Positions 22,557 to 35,900 of a stretch of DNA of 64,000 bases are shown piece by piece. The DNA is from Takifugu bimaculatus (lineage: Eukaryota > Chordata > Actinopteri > Tetraodontiformes > Tetraodontidae), in NCBI GenBank assembly GCA_004026145.2, contig CP034989.1:8207442-8271441 (forward strand), given 5' to 3'. The position numbers were made by a program, and so were the translations under genes. Within the stretch, counting starts at the first letter, position 1; every line of letters starts with the position of its first letter. The notes beneath the pieces were generated by a model. That model had not been told where the DNA came from. It saw nothing but the letters and a program-made list of their open reading frames with translations, and searched no databases.

Positions 22557-23759
22557 TGTGTGAGTGAGACTACACCCAGCCAGTTTTCTTCCTGTTTATA
22601 ATATTTCTGCTCCACATCAGTAAACAACCACCTCTCTGGACCTCACCTCTCTGATCAGCTGTAATAATAATATAAAGACATTTTCTGTTGTCTTCTTCAC
22701 ACCTGCGGTATTCTTGGTGCACCTGTTCAATAGATTCGATGTGTTACACCTGATCTGTGTTGTCGGATCAATGACGCAGCAAACAGAAGTTGGTCACCAC
22801 CGCGACAGTGAACATGTGTAAAACATCTGCTCTCATCCTGTAGCTGTGCCCACTTTTGTTGTATTTTGATGTGTGGTGACAAAATTAGCGCACGGCTTCG
22901 TCTCGTGCACGAGGGCTAACGTGTCCTGGGCTAATTCCTAAATTAGGATCAAAAATTGTGCTCTAATTATCTTCTCCAGATGACCTATATTCGGCTTGAA
23001 ACGCGCTAGCTAGTTTGTGTATTTATAGCCAGAAAGGCTCCCATTTTTCACGCTGCCCAAATGTAAAGCTCTAAAAGGAGCTCGTAAGTTAGCGCCGCTC
23101 AAAGGTAGAGAATGTGTCTACATGCTAGCATCCACCCCTTTAGCATCAACGCTGGGTCCATTTTACCAACTTAATTAGTCGCAGCATTAACGGATAGTTC
23201 AACAAAGTGTTGCTAATAATGCGAAATTCAGAAAAAAGTGCTGAATTTCTTCACCAAATAATAAAAGAAACAGTTTTGTTCTTGATTGAAATTAGATGCA
23301 AACTCGATAACAGAACTCCAAATGCTAACGGTAAGACAAGGCGAACCAGCCTCGGCAGCGTCGAGGTCGATGCCGTTTCTTCTTCTTTGGTCACTCCGTC
23401 GCCAGGAAGAGTCGTCGTTGTCCGTTTGGGAGCTTTACTGTCAACGAGCGTAATCAGTCGAAGAGTTGTCGGTGCAATTCCTCTAGTCGGAGCGGAGCGC
23501 TTTAGCATGACTCAGCGTTTCCATCAGCAGCTGTGGATGCTGATAAATGAGCAGAGCTGTTGTTGTGGGGTGTGTGTGTGTGTGTGTGGGGGGGGGGGCG
23601 GCGTGGGCGGGGGGTCACCTTCAGGAGAGTGCTTACAGGAGAACCGGAGATCCTGATTGGACGGAACAGAACCTCTGAGATGTTCCTTTTAATTTGACAA
23701 GCAGATGTCGTAGATCAGAACGGGTCACCTTGGTAGTCTCTCCCATCTGTGCCTCCCCC

Positions 23760-23822
23760 CCCCACACACACACACACACCCACACCCACACACACACACA
23801 CACACACACACCCACACACACG
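23760..23822. repeat. (CA)n microsatellite with CCCA interruptions
   Basis: CA run interrupted by CCCACACC units. A complementary GT run lies about 170 bases upstream (23566-23590). Confidence 0.88.
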
Positions 23823-24643
23823 TAGGTGAATGACGTTGAAGTCCACGCAGGCGTGGGCGCTCCGGCCACAGCGGCGTCACGGGAGGCTAATGGAGGGGAT
23901 TTAGAAGCTCTTAATGGCTGTGAGTCAGGACCAGCAGGCACAGAGAGGCCGCCTCGCGAGTCCATTTGACTTTATCATTGTGTCGGCGTGGACGCAAACT
24001 CGGAAGTTGTAGAGTTGGATCAGCGATTGGATGAGGATGTGGAGCTCAGTAAAATGCTTGATTAAAAGGTTTAGGAAGTTGAATTCTGATGTAAGTTTAC
24101 CTCACCTGCGGCGTCCCTGAGAGGCGTCCCGGGTAGATTCACCATCTTGTGGCTGGCGCAGGAGCCCACGCCGCTGACGGGCCGAGCGGTGTAATTACAG
24201 AACCTCCGGACTCAGGCGCGATCCATTCCATGCAAATGGATGCTTGGAAACGTTAGCCCGCTCACGATGAGCGAATCACGTGTAGCCGATACCTGAAATC
24301 GAGCCGCGACCTTCGTTTGGAGATCAAAAGAATTGAATTAAGAAGATGCCGCTTAAACCGTGGAAGCCCCTGGCTAATATAATTACTCCTAATTAGATTA
24401 GCCGTTAGCTGCTTCAAGGGGGGAAACGGAGAAGTGGAGGAGAAGATGTGCTGCTTTCGTTTGCTAATTCGATCTTGGATCACAGCCTGATTACAGCCGT
24501 GTATTCACGATCCAATCGGAGATAATCTGGACTCCGTGAGAGGTCAAAGACCCCCGAGCCCTTTTTCATCAAAGTTCGTGTTTACAGAAGCTGCTAAAAA
24601 AAACTTGTGCCTGCGTTGTTTGAACCTAAACTCTGCATTGTTG

Positions 24644-24932
24644 ATAGCTATCCTAGATAGCACCTATAGCTAGCACCTATCCTAGATAGCACCTATAGCT
24701 AGCACCTATCCTAGATAGCACCTATAGCTAGCACCTATCCTAGATAGCACCTATCCTAGATAGCACCTATAGCTAGCACCTATCCTAGCTAGCACCTATC
24801 CTAGATAGCACCTATAGTTAGCACCTATCCTAGATAGCACCTATAGTTAGCACCTATCCTAGATAGCACCTATAGCTAGCACCTATCCTAGATAGCACCT
24901 ATAGCTAGCACCTATAGCTAGCACCTATCCTA
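24644..24932. repeat. Composite minisatellite built on TAGCACCTAT
   Basis: About 290 bases of tandem units sharing the core TAGCACCTAT. Two subunits, one of about 16 bases (with CCTAGA) and one of about 13 bases (with AGC), alternate for much of the array and form a 29-base higher-order unit. Some copies are duplicated or carry single changes (AGTTAGC, CTAGCT). There are no unique spacers, so it is not CRISPR-like. Confidence 0.92.
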
Positions 24933-25242
24933 TGGCTGTGCTAACGCTGGTTTCTCCTGGTTTCTCTCAGACCAGATCAGATTAATCTTGTTGCCCTGAG
25001 AGGCTTCAGTTTCTCAGCTGAACAACGGTTGTATATTCTCCTCTTTTTCTGGCTCTCGGACGTGAAAACAAGCATTGATGTGTTTTTCTTGGCTTTGGGG
25101 AATTTATTTTGTTAATCTTGGCACGCTTGTGCTCAGAGGTTGACTTCTCCTTTATGTTTCCTGGCGTTGGCATTTAACTTGACAAATGGCGCCTTAATTA
25201 TTGGCTGCTTTTACTGTAGTTTTCCCACACTCCCCCGCCCCA

Positions 25243-25245
<3 letters not shown>

Positions 25246-25288
<43 letters not shown>
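25246..25288. repeat. (CT)n microsatellite
   Basis: Perfect CT run of about 20 units. Confidence 0.9.
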
Positions 25289-25292
<4 letters not shown>

Positions 25293-25960
25293 TCTCCATC
25301 TCCATCTCTGTGTGCTTTTGTGCGTCTGCAGTGGTTTTAGCCAGCGTGCTGCTGCTATTCGCCTGTGTCTCCAGCAGCACTCGGTTGACCTGCTAATAGC
25401 CGGTCTGAGCCTGGAAAAGCTGGAGGCAGCAGCAGGATGACAGAGCCGCAGTTTTCAACGAATGCCGTTGGCCTCCTGGGGAGAGACCCTCGGAGGAAAG
25501 ACAGAAAATGGAATGAAAGGGTAGAGAGCAGCAGAGTTAGCTGAGGATGCTGGTAAACCTCTGCCTAGCTTAGCTGTTTGTGTGCCTCTCGCGCCGAAGC
25601 AGGACTTTGTCCTCACGGTCCTGTCTGTTCTTGGAAGTCATGACAGTAAAAAAGATGCAGCCGTATTCATCTGACAACACAAGGTTAAAGCTAGCGGCTA
25701 CAAAAGCTAGCATCCAAACATCTCTTTCCCTCGCTTTGATTGAAATTCCGATCATCTTCTTTGATCCTCAGCCCAGATTTTGCTAGAATCCGGATGTGCG
25801 AATCATTTGAACGAACCTGCGAACCGACACGCAGACGTCTGTAAAGAGAGACAAGAGCTTAACTCCAGTTTCCCCGCTGGCCTCCACGAGCAGGTGGCCG
25901 GGCGCCGTCGGCCTGACGGGCAGAGGAAGAGCCGGGTTGTGTAATCTCTGGAGAACATGG

Positions 25961-25961
<1 letters not shown>

Positions 25962-26012
<51 letters not shown>
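25962..26012. repeat. (GT)n microsatellite
   Basis: GT run of about 25 units. Confidence 0.9.
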
Positions 26013-26015
<3 letters not shown>

Positions 26016-27652
26016 TGTGTTCATTCCAGCACTTCTCCAGCTGCAGGAACATTTCTATTGTAAGGCGTTAATCCGTAGTGACTTTCACCCCCACCACCCT
26101 CGTCGTTCCGTCCTCTGAGAATCCCTCTGAAGCTGGAATGTCGGGGCCCCCCGGCGCAGGTCCCTGTTGTCCCAGAGAGGACAGAAGGAAAGCGGGCGTA
26201 AGGGAATTGTTGTATCTTACCCAAGAGGGGAGGCAAAAAGAGGAGGGTGGCGGCTCAGGGGAGTCGCTCCAAACAGTCGAGTTTCTGACTTGGGGGGTGG
26301 GGGGGGGGGAGTTGCTGCTGTCGGCAGGTTCAGAGGTTCATATGTGGTCGTATATTTTATCGGATAATAAAGCCGGAGCGTGTTACGAGGTGGACTCTAC
26401 CCCATCGTCTGACGGGTGCTGCACCCTGGACGGGTCACCAGTCGTGGTACCCTTCGTGGTCGTCGCGCTCCCGTCAGCCCAACTATTGTTTCAACTTTAA
26501 ATCTGAAACCTGACAACTAAGGTCCAAGTGTCCCGGAGGTGTCTCGGCTCTGTCCATTTTTCCATATATCCATATGTGGACTTGGGACAGCTAGGTATCC
26601 CACAATGCATTTCATCTCGGCCAGCCACCCCAACAGCCGCACCGGCCAAAAGTCTGTACTCCGAAGTACGGACGTCCAAGTACCAACTCCAGTTCACAAG
26701 TCCTGAGTGTGAGGACGGCACGAGTCCCGTCCATCGCTCAGTCAAAGTCTGACGACAAACCTGCTGTCTCACTGTGTTCAAAAGAGGTTTTTCTGAAGCT
26801 CCACTTCAGGCTTCTGGGTGTGTTGTCTCTCGGGCTTCCTGTCGTATATCTCATTTCCTGTTTGAGTGTGCAACACAATTACGCAGCTTCCCACACAGGG
26901 CTCACATCCTCCTCTGTGTTCCACCTGATCTGTCTGCTGTCCTGCTCCGGGTCCTGCTGGCTCACGGCAGCAGATGCGACTCCTGATTTTTTTATCGAGC
27001 GGGTCAGAAAGTGAACGCACGGTCCATTACCCCCCCGTATCGATACTCCTAATTCCCCATCGGAATAACGGTCCAGCTGCATGTTCAGTGTGTCAGAACT
27101 CAGGGTTCAGCCGCGGGTCAGTTTATCTAAAACAAACGGCAGCAGGTGAGCTGGAGCCGCCTTCTTTTGTCGTGGGTTTACCGAGCTGGTCCAAAGACCT
27201 GGGAGCAGTTGGAAGCGGACTGGACCCCCTCCAGGCCGGGTCGTGTCCTCCGGGAGGCCTTAATGACCCCCTGAGGGGATCCTCACACAGGCAGGTCACG
27301 GTGAACTCTGTGGTGGATCTGTTGAGGGTCACGAGGACCCCCAAGAGTCCTCAGGAAGTGAAGTCGCTGCTGGTCTTAATGACGCGTCTCCATGACAACC
27401 ATCAGGACAAAGGACTGAAATCCAGCATTAGCCAAAGCAAACATCCTAATCTAAAGTCAGGTTTCGGCAAAGCCGATGTTCTCTGCGGCAACTAAGGCGA
27501 ATGAATCATCCTTTTAAAATATTCGACAGACTTGCGTTTGCACGTCCGATCCCTCCCCAACGTCCCCGTCTGTCAAGAGCCATTTGGTTAGCATAGCGGC
27601 TGATGTTGTTAGCAACCATGTGAGTTCAGCGTTCTCTCTCCTTCCTCTACAG

Positions 27653-27931
27653 GAGTCGTGTGAAGGCCCGGAGCCGAGCAGGATCGGGGAACATGAGGCT
27701 GACGCTCACCCCAGGCCTGCGGACGTCTGCGGGGGCGCGGCCTGCAGCAGGATGGCCGAATACTACGCCGGCAAGAGCGTGCTGATCACGGGGGCCACTG
27801 GGTTCATGGGGAAAGTGCTGGTGGAGAAGCTCCTGAGGTCCTGCCCCGAGGTCAAGGCCCTGTACCTGCTGGTCAGACCCAAAGCCGGGCAGTCAATGCA
27901 GCAGAGGGTCAGCGAAATGATGACGTGCAAG
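27653..27931 (+). CDS. far1: far1 exon with canonical start codon (coding from 27752)
   Basis: The acceptor CTCTACAG ends at 27652. The first 99 bases are 5' UTR in the canonical model, but they are open in the reductase frame. The ATG at 27752 has G at +4 and begins MAEYYAGKSVLITGATGFMG, aligning with the N-terminus of FAR1. The coding part ends TCK before GTAACT, phase 0. Confidence 0.88.
27693..27785 (+). other. Overlapping upstream ORF in far1
   Basis: An ATG at 27693 opens a frame different from the reductase. It encodes 30 residues starting MRLTLTPGLRTSAG and stops with TGA at 27783-27785, past the canonical start. If translated, it would reduce initiation at 27752. I have no conservation data. 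Confidence 0.4.
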
Positions 27932-28786
27932 GTAACTCCACAGTTTAACCTTTGACCCTTTCAGGTGTTCCACTGCTGATTCAAGCTTCGGGTCAGGAAT
28001 GATGCAGAGCCAAAGCACCTGAGGCAGCAGCCTGAGCCGGGGCTCTTCAGCCCAGCTGGACCTTTTTGAGTTGCAGGTCATAAATTCAAATGAGTCCAAA
28101 TATGGTCACGCCGGCGTGCCCAGCGGTATCAGGCGTGTTTACAGAGCATTTGCCTGCGCATCGCGGCCGCCGCTGCCGTTGCCATGGCGAAGAAGTGGAT
28201 AATCGACCTCAGAAGAGTTCGCCGTCGAGACTCAGATAAAGGTCAGGAGGCAAATACGAGGAGCGCGATAAAGGCGGCCTTCGAAGATTAGGTGTGCTGG
28301 AGCGGAAGCAGGGATGAGGAGGCAGAAAGGCGGCGTGGGGAAGGAGACGAGAGCTGTTCCAGACACTCATTTCGCTGTGCCTGACTGCCCGTTCAAGTTG
28401 TTTCCAGGCTAACAGGCGGTTAGCTTATGAACGGATCCAAAGGAGAGATTGAGCCATTTTCACATGACATTAATTAAAAAAGGAGGATCTGTTTGTTTAT
28501 AGCTGACGGGTGGTTTAGGTGGCTAGCTGGGAGTCCCGCTGCATGCTAGCAGGTACTGTATTTACGCAAATATCCTCATGTGATTCAGCTTCCGCTGAAG
28601 TAGCCCCTCAATGATTTTCCATTGGTTTTGGCATCAGTCTGATGGCGTCTGCCATCGGGGCACCGCTTGACACGGGGCCAAGTACGCACTCGCTCATTTC
28701 CTGTCCACGGATGGAAGCAATGTCCATTAAAGGAGCCTCGAGTACAGACGGCTAATGAATAAAGGGGAAAACAGCCATTCTGCTGC

Positions 28787-28866
<80 letters not shown>

Positions 28867-31800
28867 GGCTGCCAGGCACAGAATGGCCTGCATGGTTGTT
28901 CTGGTTGCCCATTACATTTGCCCCGCCAGCGGGCTGTCAATCAAACCCGGCGTCCAGCTGGGCTGGTCTGGTCTGTGATTGGAGCGATGAATATCTGAAT
29001 AAATTGATACATCATTGCACATGATCGTAATCTGTCATGCTTTGTCGCTTTTGTTTTTGTCAGTTTTCCTTATCGCTTCTTCCTCATCGTTCTCTGCTGC
29101 CTTTACTGGCGATGGTTTCAGACACACCCCATAGTTGAGATTGTGTGTGTGTGTGCGCGTGTGTGTGTGCGCGTGTGTGTGTGGGTGTGTTGTTTAGTGT
29201 AACTTGATAGGTAAGTTTTCCGTTAAAAAAAAAGGGAAGTTTCAACGGTCAAACTTGGGAGGGGCAGAACTCTGCCCCCGGTGGACACAAGGAGAACTGC
29301 AGGTGCCTGGCTGCACTCTGCTGTTTTGTGTGCACGGCTACAACACCGACGGGTTTATCTGATGGCTTTTGTTTCACATACGCAACAGCAGCGTGATGCC
29401 AGCGCTGAGGCGTATCTGTTTATCCGTGCGTTCCTAGATCAGGGTGTGATTTCCTTTATTTCAGGATCTACCAGCGTTACAACATTTTAAGGGTGGATAG
29501 CATAGCGAGCATTGACGTCGGATGTGTTTTTGCCCTTTGAAAACTGGGTTGTTTACGTGATGAGGGTGAAGATGGTGTACCCGGAGGTCCTATAATGATC
29601 AAGTGTCACAGAGAATCATGCACGTCGAGCGCGGCTCCTGCCGACCTCTGGTATGGATTGGCTTGTTCCCTGCTGCTGTCTCAGACTTGTCGGGCTCTGT
29701 CTCAACAGGAAACATGACCGGCGTGCCCGGGCAGACCCCCCCAGCTGCCTGTGCGGCGCTGCAGAGGCGTGCTGCTGCTCGTCTGTGGGTGGGTGGCGCG
29801 TGACGCAGCCGCTGAAAGACGAGCGCGGAGCCACGCGGAGCATAATTAGGCCGCAAATTCACTTGAGTCTATGAAACAGATCGGCCCATTAAGGACCGCA
29901 CTGTTATAGAGGTGCAGAACGAGCATGTTAGCGGGGGACCCCCCCCCCCCCCCACTGTGGCTCCATAGATACACTGAGGATTCATCTGTTGGTACTTCCG
30001 CTCTCCTTCCCCAGAGAGGAGAACCGAGCCTGAAGAGCGTAGCATTAATGTTATCTTTCTGCACAATCAGGGCCTGATCTTGACTCCCTGGAGGGTTTAC
30101 CCCCCCCCCACCACCAGGGGCGTCGGCAAAGGCCAGAGATGGTTTGAAGGCCAAGTGAAGACTTGCTAATTCTTAACCTTCACGATTGCTGGTTCAGGGC
30201 GTCCGCTGAGACACTGGAGGTCATTTTCCACAACTGAAGCGCCTTTGTGTCGGTGTGCAGACGTCCGCCGGGCCGTCGTTGCTGGTTTTGAGAGGGTTTG
30301 GGGGGGGGGGGTGTGTGGACGCAAAACAATGCCGTGTTTCTCCAGCGCCATCCTCGGCCTGCGTTCCTCTGGCTCCCACATTCCGTTGCCTCGCTCACCC
30401 CTCTGACCCTGATGCCCCCCCTCTGTGAAGCTCTCCTGATAACAACGCGTGCTACTATTTTGGTTGCGTGAGCGCATACACACTCCGGTATTTTTAGCCT
30501 TCAGAGGTGTTTCTTAAGCTCTCAAATCCAGTCCTGCACTTATTGTCCTGTTCTGCAAATAACCTGCAGCCGGTCATGCTAAACATGCTAATGTTTAGCA
30601 CGCTAACTGAAGCTGCTGCGGTCGATTATTTCTGATTATGTGCAGGTAAGCTAACAGGAGGTGGCGGAGCAACTTTTCAGCGAGCATGTCGCAACTGTAG
30701 GCTGCTGGCAAATCTCCAGGGTGGAAAAGGTTTGGGGAATTTAGGAGGAAATCCGCGAGCAAAACCACCAGACAACAAATCTGGGAGGGGATGCACGGAA
30801 GGCTGAGTCACAAAGTAGCTAACTCCCTTAAAACCACACCGGGCCAGGAAAACGAGGATAAAATATACAAGCGGGCTCCAGTATGACGCATTAGGGCGAG
30901 GCTGATGAGGGAGGCGGGGTGGGGGCCTTGTTCTGACAGACTTGACGGGAAAACATTGTTGAAAGCAAGAATCACTGGCTAATCCTGCAACACTGCTTCA
31001 GAACATGGCAACAATCTCATTCCAGTCCGCCAGATTTGGTGTCATCTAGTGTAGGAACCCGGTTCTGAAACGGATGGACCCACAGAGAAGAGTCTTGTTG
31101 CTGTTCGTGACCTAATGAGAAACACCAGTGTCTGTATGAATTAGCGATTAGCTAATGTTATTTTACAGAGACATTAGCCAAAGTTCGTGTCCCTTTTAAA
31201 AGCATTTCCATACATTTAAGCCTACGTGCGGATGGCTTCCGTTTCTTCCTTTGAATGTTGGGAGGCCTCTGAGTGGCTTACAGTTACAGTGTTGCATGCT
31301 GGGTAATGGTACCAACCCTTTTACAGCCTTCCAGCCATTAGCTTGACCATCACTTTTTCCACCTCTGTGTAATTCCCGCTCGTTTGAAGGGCTTTGCTGC
31401 AGGAGCAGTCTGACGTTGGTCCACGCCCAGGAGAGGAACTGCTGTCAGAGCTCAGCAGAGCAGAATGGAAACTGTTCCCGCCTGACACATTCCAGTCTCT
31501 TTAAGGAATGCCGGAGGCCGCAGGTCCTGTTCTGTGGTGGCTCGGCAGCAGAACCTTAAACGCTGCTGCGTTGGCGATCGAAGAAACAGATGTTTCTTCG
31601 AGCAGGCAGCTGCGTGACAGATTCCCACCATCTCGGCGGTGGAGAACTCTTCCCTCCTTTTTTTTCCCCCCACGTGGAAATCTGTCTCATTGGATTGGCC
31701 GACTGCAGGCGGCGAGGTCGCAGCAGATATACGTGTCCCTCCGTGCACGAGGGGTGTGGTGGGGGTGGGGGGCACGGAAAGGGGAGACGGGGGCGTCTAT

Positions 31801-32879
31801 GTCGGGCCACACCTGGTCAGGCGGGGGTGGCCACTGCTCACTAGATAGGGAGCTGGCTGGAGTGTCCTACTTAGTGGCCTTACTCAAATTCCGCTTTGGG
31901 ACGTGGCGTTTAATTTTTTCTACTGATTGATACATACAAAACACTCCCTGGTTGTTTGTTGTTGTTGTACCTTTATATCATTAATATTTAATTTCATTAA
32001 ATAAATATTAGTGTCCAGTCTAGCGTCTTGGGTGCAACCGCAAAGGATGATGGGATATATTTCTTGGCCAGGCTACTTTCCGCAATGCATTCTGGGATAC
32101 ATTAAGTGTACTCCATAGGGTACTGTGACCCTCGCCTTACATTTGGACACGCCTCCAAAATGATCAAATGTTTCACTTCCCGGCACTAAGTCGGCGCGAC
32201 GGTGTTTTCTTTCCCCGCAGCTTTTTGATCGCGTGCGAGAAGACGACCCCGACTTCCACCGGAAGATCATCCCCATCAGCAGCGAGCTGACGCAGCCGGG
32301 CCTGGCCATCAGCCCCCAGGACGGCGAGAGGCTCGCCAGCTGCATCAACATCGTCTTCCACTGCGCTGCCACCATCCGCTTCGACGAGCCACTAAAGTGA
32401 TGACACGCACGCGCACACACACACACACACACATACACATACCATTACATAAAGTTATTTTACTGTAAACGTTAATTTGTTAACAGGAACTTCCTGTTAT
32501 GTGATGCCGCTGAATGAGCCACATTGTTGTGGGCGGAGTCAGATTTGACTGACCATGCCGACGCTCCGTCAGGCCCCCGTCACACATTCCTCGCTAGCTC
32601 CGCCCATGCAGAAAACACACTCATCATCTGTGTGTGTGTGTGTGCATGCGCTCATACTCACTACATTTTGAGTACCAGACTCCTCATTCTATGAGCAAAG
32701 TGAGGACATTTTTGGGAAGTGGGGGCATTTTAACTGGTTCCCACAACTTAAAGGACTGTTGGAGGGTTAAGTCTGGGGCGTAAGGTTGAGAATAGGGTTA
32801 GCGGTTAGTTGTGATGGTTATGGTACCGAGCTGGGAAATCCAGTAGTGTCAGTGGAGGTCCTGCCAAAGATAGAAGTAC

Positions 32880-32919
<40 letters not shown>

Positions 32920-35900
32920 GTTGCTGTAAACATGCAGCTTTAGAATAAACTGAATCGTTGCAGCACTTGTTAACTGGTGTTCGCAGTACGAAGCCCCCCC
33001 ACAGCGGCCTGGGGGGAGCAGATGTGTTCCTCCGCCCCCCTCCTCTTCCGTGTCTCCGTCCCTCCACGTCGTTTTAATCTCTGCTGCCTCGGTTCTTGGC
33101 GGAGGCGAACGATCACGCGTGCAAATGGTCAAACGCTGACATTATCTGCCCTCACGCACACACGGACACGCACGCAGTCTGACAGATTGTGCTCACTTTC
33201 TCCCTCTCTCCCTCTCCCTCTCTCTCCTCTCTCCCCTCTCTCTCTCCCCCCCCTCTCTCCTCCCCCTCTCTCTCTCGTTCCTCCTCTCTCTCTCCCCCTC
33301 TTCCTCTCGCTCTCTCACTCCTCCCTCTCTCTTCTCTCTCTCTCTCCCTCTCTCTCTCCTCTCTCTCCCTCTCTCCCCTCTCTCTCCCCTCTCTCTCTCC
33401 CCTCTCTCCCCCTCTCTCTCTCCCCTCTCTCTCTCCCCTCTCTCTCTCCTCTCTCTCCCTCTCTCCCCTCTCTCTCTCCTCTCTCTCCTCTCTCTCCTCT
33501 CTCTCCCTCTCTCCCTCTCCTCTCCCCCCTCTCTCTCTCTCCCCCCTCCCCCCCCCCAGACACGCACTGCAGCTGAACGTGATCGCCACGCAGCAGCTCC
33601 TCAGCCTGGCCAAGCAGATGCACCACCTCGAGGCCTTCATCCACATCTCCACCGCCTATGCAAACTGCAACCGCAAGCACATCGACGAGGTCATCTACCC
33701 TCCTCCCGTCGAGCCCAGGAAGCTCATCGAGTCACTCGAGTGAGTGAGGCGTCCTGGCCGGGCGCGCCGGAACGTTTCGGCCTTTTTCGTCTCAGACTCT
33801 TCGTGTCCGCAGGTGGATGGATGACGGCATCGTGCGGGACATCACGCCGCGGCTCATCGGTGACCGGCCCAACACCTACACCTACACCAAAGCTCTGGCC
33901 GAGTTCGTGGTGCAGCAGGAGCAGGACAAGCTCAACATCGCCATCATCAGACCCTCCATCGTGGGAGCCAGCTGGCAGGAGCCGTTCCCCGTCAGTGTTC
34001 CCTTCACACCCCTCTTGCCATTTGTCGATGTTCCTGAAGAGTTAGCGTGAAAGGCTTACTCATCGTGGTGGTTGTTATTCATAAATGTGCAGCGTTAGAT
34101 GCTGGCAGGTCCCGTCAGTAACATAAAAACTCCCGCTTGGTCTCCTCAACACCAGTGGGCGCCTTGTGGGCGGGGAAATACCGGGTCGTCTTAAATGTGC
34201 CCTGATTAAAGCCGACCATCTCCCATACCGTCGTGTCTGTCTCTCCTCTCGCCCCTCAGGGTTGGATCGACAACTTCAACGGCCCGAGCGGCGTCTTCAT
34301 CGCCGTGAGTGGAGCCTTTCGTCGCTTCTTTAGTCCTTCCAGGAATTCCGAGATGCAGTTATTTATGCACCTTTCTTTTTGTTTTTTGTTTCTCAAATTG
34401 GACTCTTCAGGCCGGAAAAGGGATCTTGCGCACCATGCGAGCCAACAACGACGCTGTGGCCGATCTGATCCCCGTGGACGTGGTCATCAACCTCACCTTG
34501 GCTGCTGGCTGGTACACGGCCGTCCACAGGTGAGCTCCGGACGCCACTGAATCACAAGTGCCGATAAGAATAAGATGTCATTGATGATCTCTAAATACAT
34601 GTCAAGCCTCTGGACTAGAAATCAGACTTTTTCTTGCACCCTACAGGCCCAAATCGGCTCTGGTATACAACTGCACGACTGGAGGCATCAACCCGTTCCA
34701 CTGGGGAGAGATCGGTACGTACACGGGAATTTACCGCATTCCAGTGATTCCAGTGTCCTCTTTAAACACCCACCACCACCAATCGGTGTGCCCGTTAGCG
34801 TGTTTGAAGGTGAGCGGTTGGTGCGCCATCACCCTCCCCGCTGAGATGTTAGCACGCTAACCGAGCGCGGTTAATCCTCTTCTGCTGCTGGGAATTTTAC
34901 TCGCGCTTAAAATGAAATTCACAATTTAGGATTTCAGTGAGTCCCCGTTTTCCATTTCGCCTTCAAAACAGTGAGAACGTGCAAACACGCCAGGCTCTGT
35001 TGGTCAGTCTGAATTTAAATGGTCCGGATTTCCGGGTCCATCTCAGCGAGTCAGCAGATTAAACTGGGATTAGAGGGTGGAGGCTGTCAGGTTAGCCACA
35101 AAGGGCCTTTCCTCGCTATCGTCGTTGGAAATAAAAAAAGGAATAAAGATGCTGACAAACTGCCCAGGATTATTCTGAGCAGGTTCTGCGTTTCTAATCC
35201 CGGACCAGGGACAGCAGCTCGAGCTTAGCAGGGCCGTGTCCACCAACCACGCCGCGGGGGGGCGGCGTCCCGGCCACAGCAGGCTGTCATCTCGGATCTG
35301 GTCAGTACAGCCCCCTGTAGCCGCCACATAACGTGTTTCCATGGAAACGCAGAGTGGAGAGCAGAGTTCGCGTGCTGTGATGTAACATCTGCGGTCACGT
35401 GGCTGCTGGTTGGGGGTGGGGGGTGGCTGCTTTTCCTGATGTTTCCCTGCAATTTTGACTGGTGGGGCTTCCTGGAAGTCGCGGGCCGTACCTGGAAACT
35501 GGAATGCTTTCACCCCCTGGATGGGCTGGGTGGATGGATTAAACTCCCCTTTTCTGCCTCTCTTATCCCCCTGCTTTTGGCACATTTCCGCAGAGCATCA
35601 TGTGATCTCCTCCTTCAAGCGGAACCCCCTGGAGCAGGCCTTCCGTAGGCCCAACGCCAACATCACCTCCAACTACCTGATCAACCAGTACTGGATCCTG
35701 GTCAGCCACAAGTTCCCCGCCTTCATCTACGACCTCTTCCTGAGACTGTCGGGGCAAAAGCCGCAGTAAGGGCCGCGCCGCATGAACCGCTTGAAATGAA
35801 CCGCGAGGAAGTCATGACCTTTGACCCCCTTGTCTTGTTTTTAGGATGATGCGCATCTTCAACCGCCTGCATAAGGCCATCGGCCTGCTGGAGTATTTCA

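Larger units (their letters stand above)
21371..27652 (+). other. Probable far1 first intron
   Basis: A 6.3-kb stretch without recognised genes. It holds a (TG)n run at 22516-22554, GT and CA runs at 23566-23590 and 23760-23822, a composite minisatellite at 24644-24932, a (CT)n run at 25246-25288 and a (GT)n run at 25962-26012. Its intron status depends on the proposed first exon. Confidence 0.5.

Noticed and set aside
24644..24932. Possible CRISPR-like array
   Set aside because: The units are tandem without unique spacers and this is a vertebrate genome, so it is a minisatellite.
28755..29024. Open frames made of CV or TH repeats on both strands
   Set aside because: They are translations of the GT/CA microsatellite.
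31508..31930. 140-codon open frame on the + strand in a far1 intron
   Set aside because: It has no recognisable domain and unnatural composition, and it lies in an intron. It is probably chance in GC-rich DNA.
32977..33680. Several long open frames on both strands across the CT tract
   Set aside because: They are repeats of S/L/P or R/E/G caused by the CT/GA simple sequence. Only the part from 33560 onward is real far1 coding sequence.
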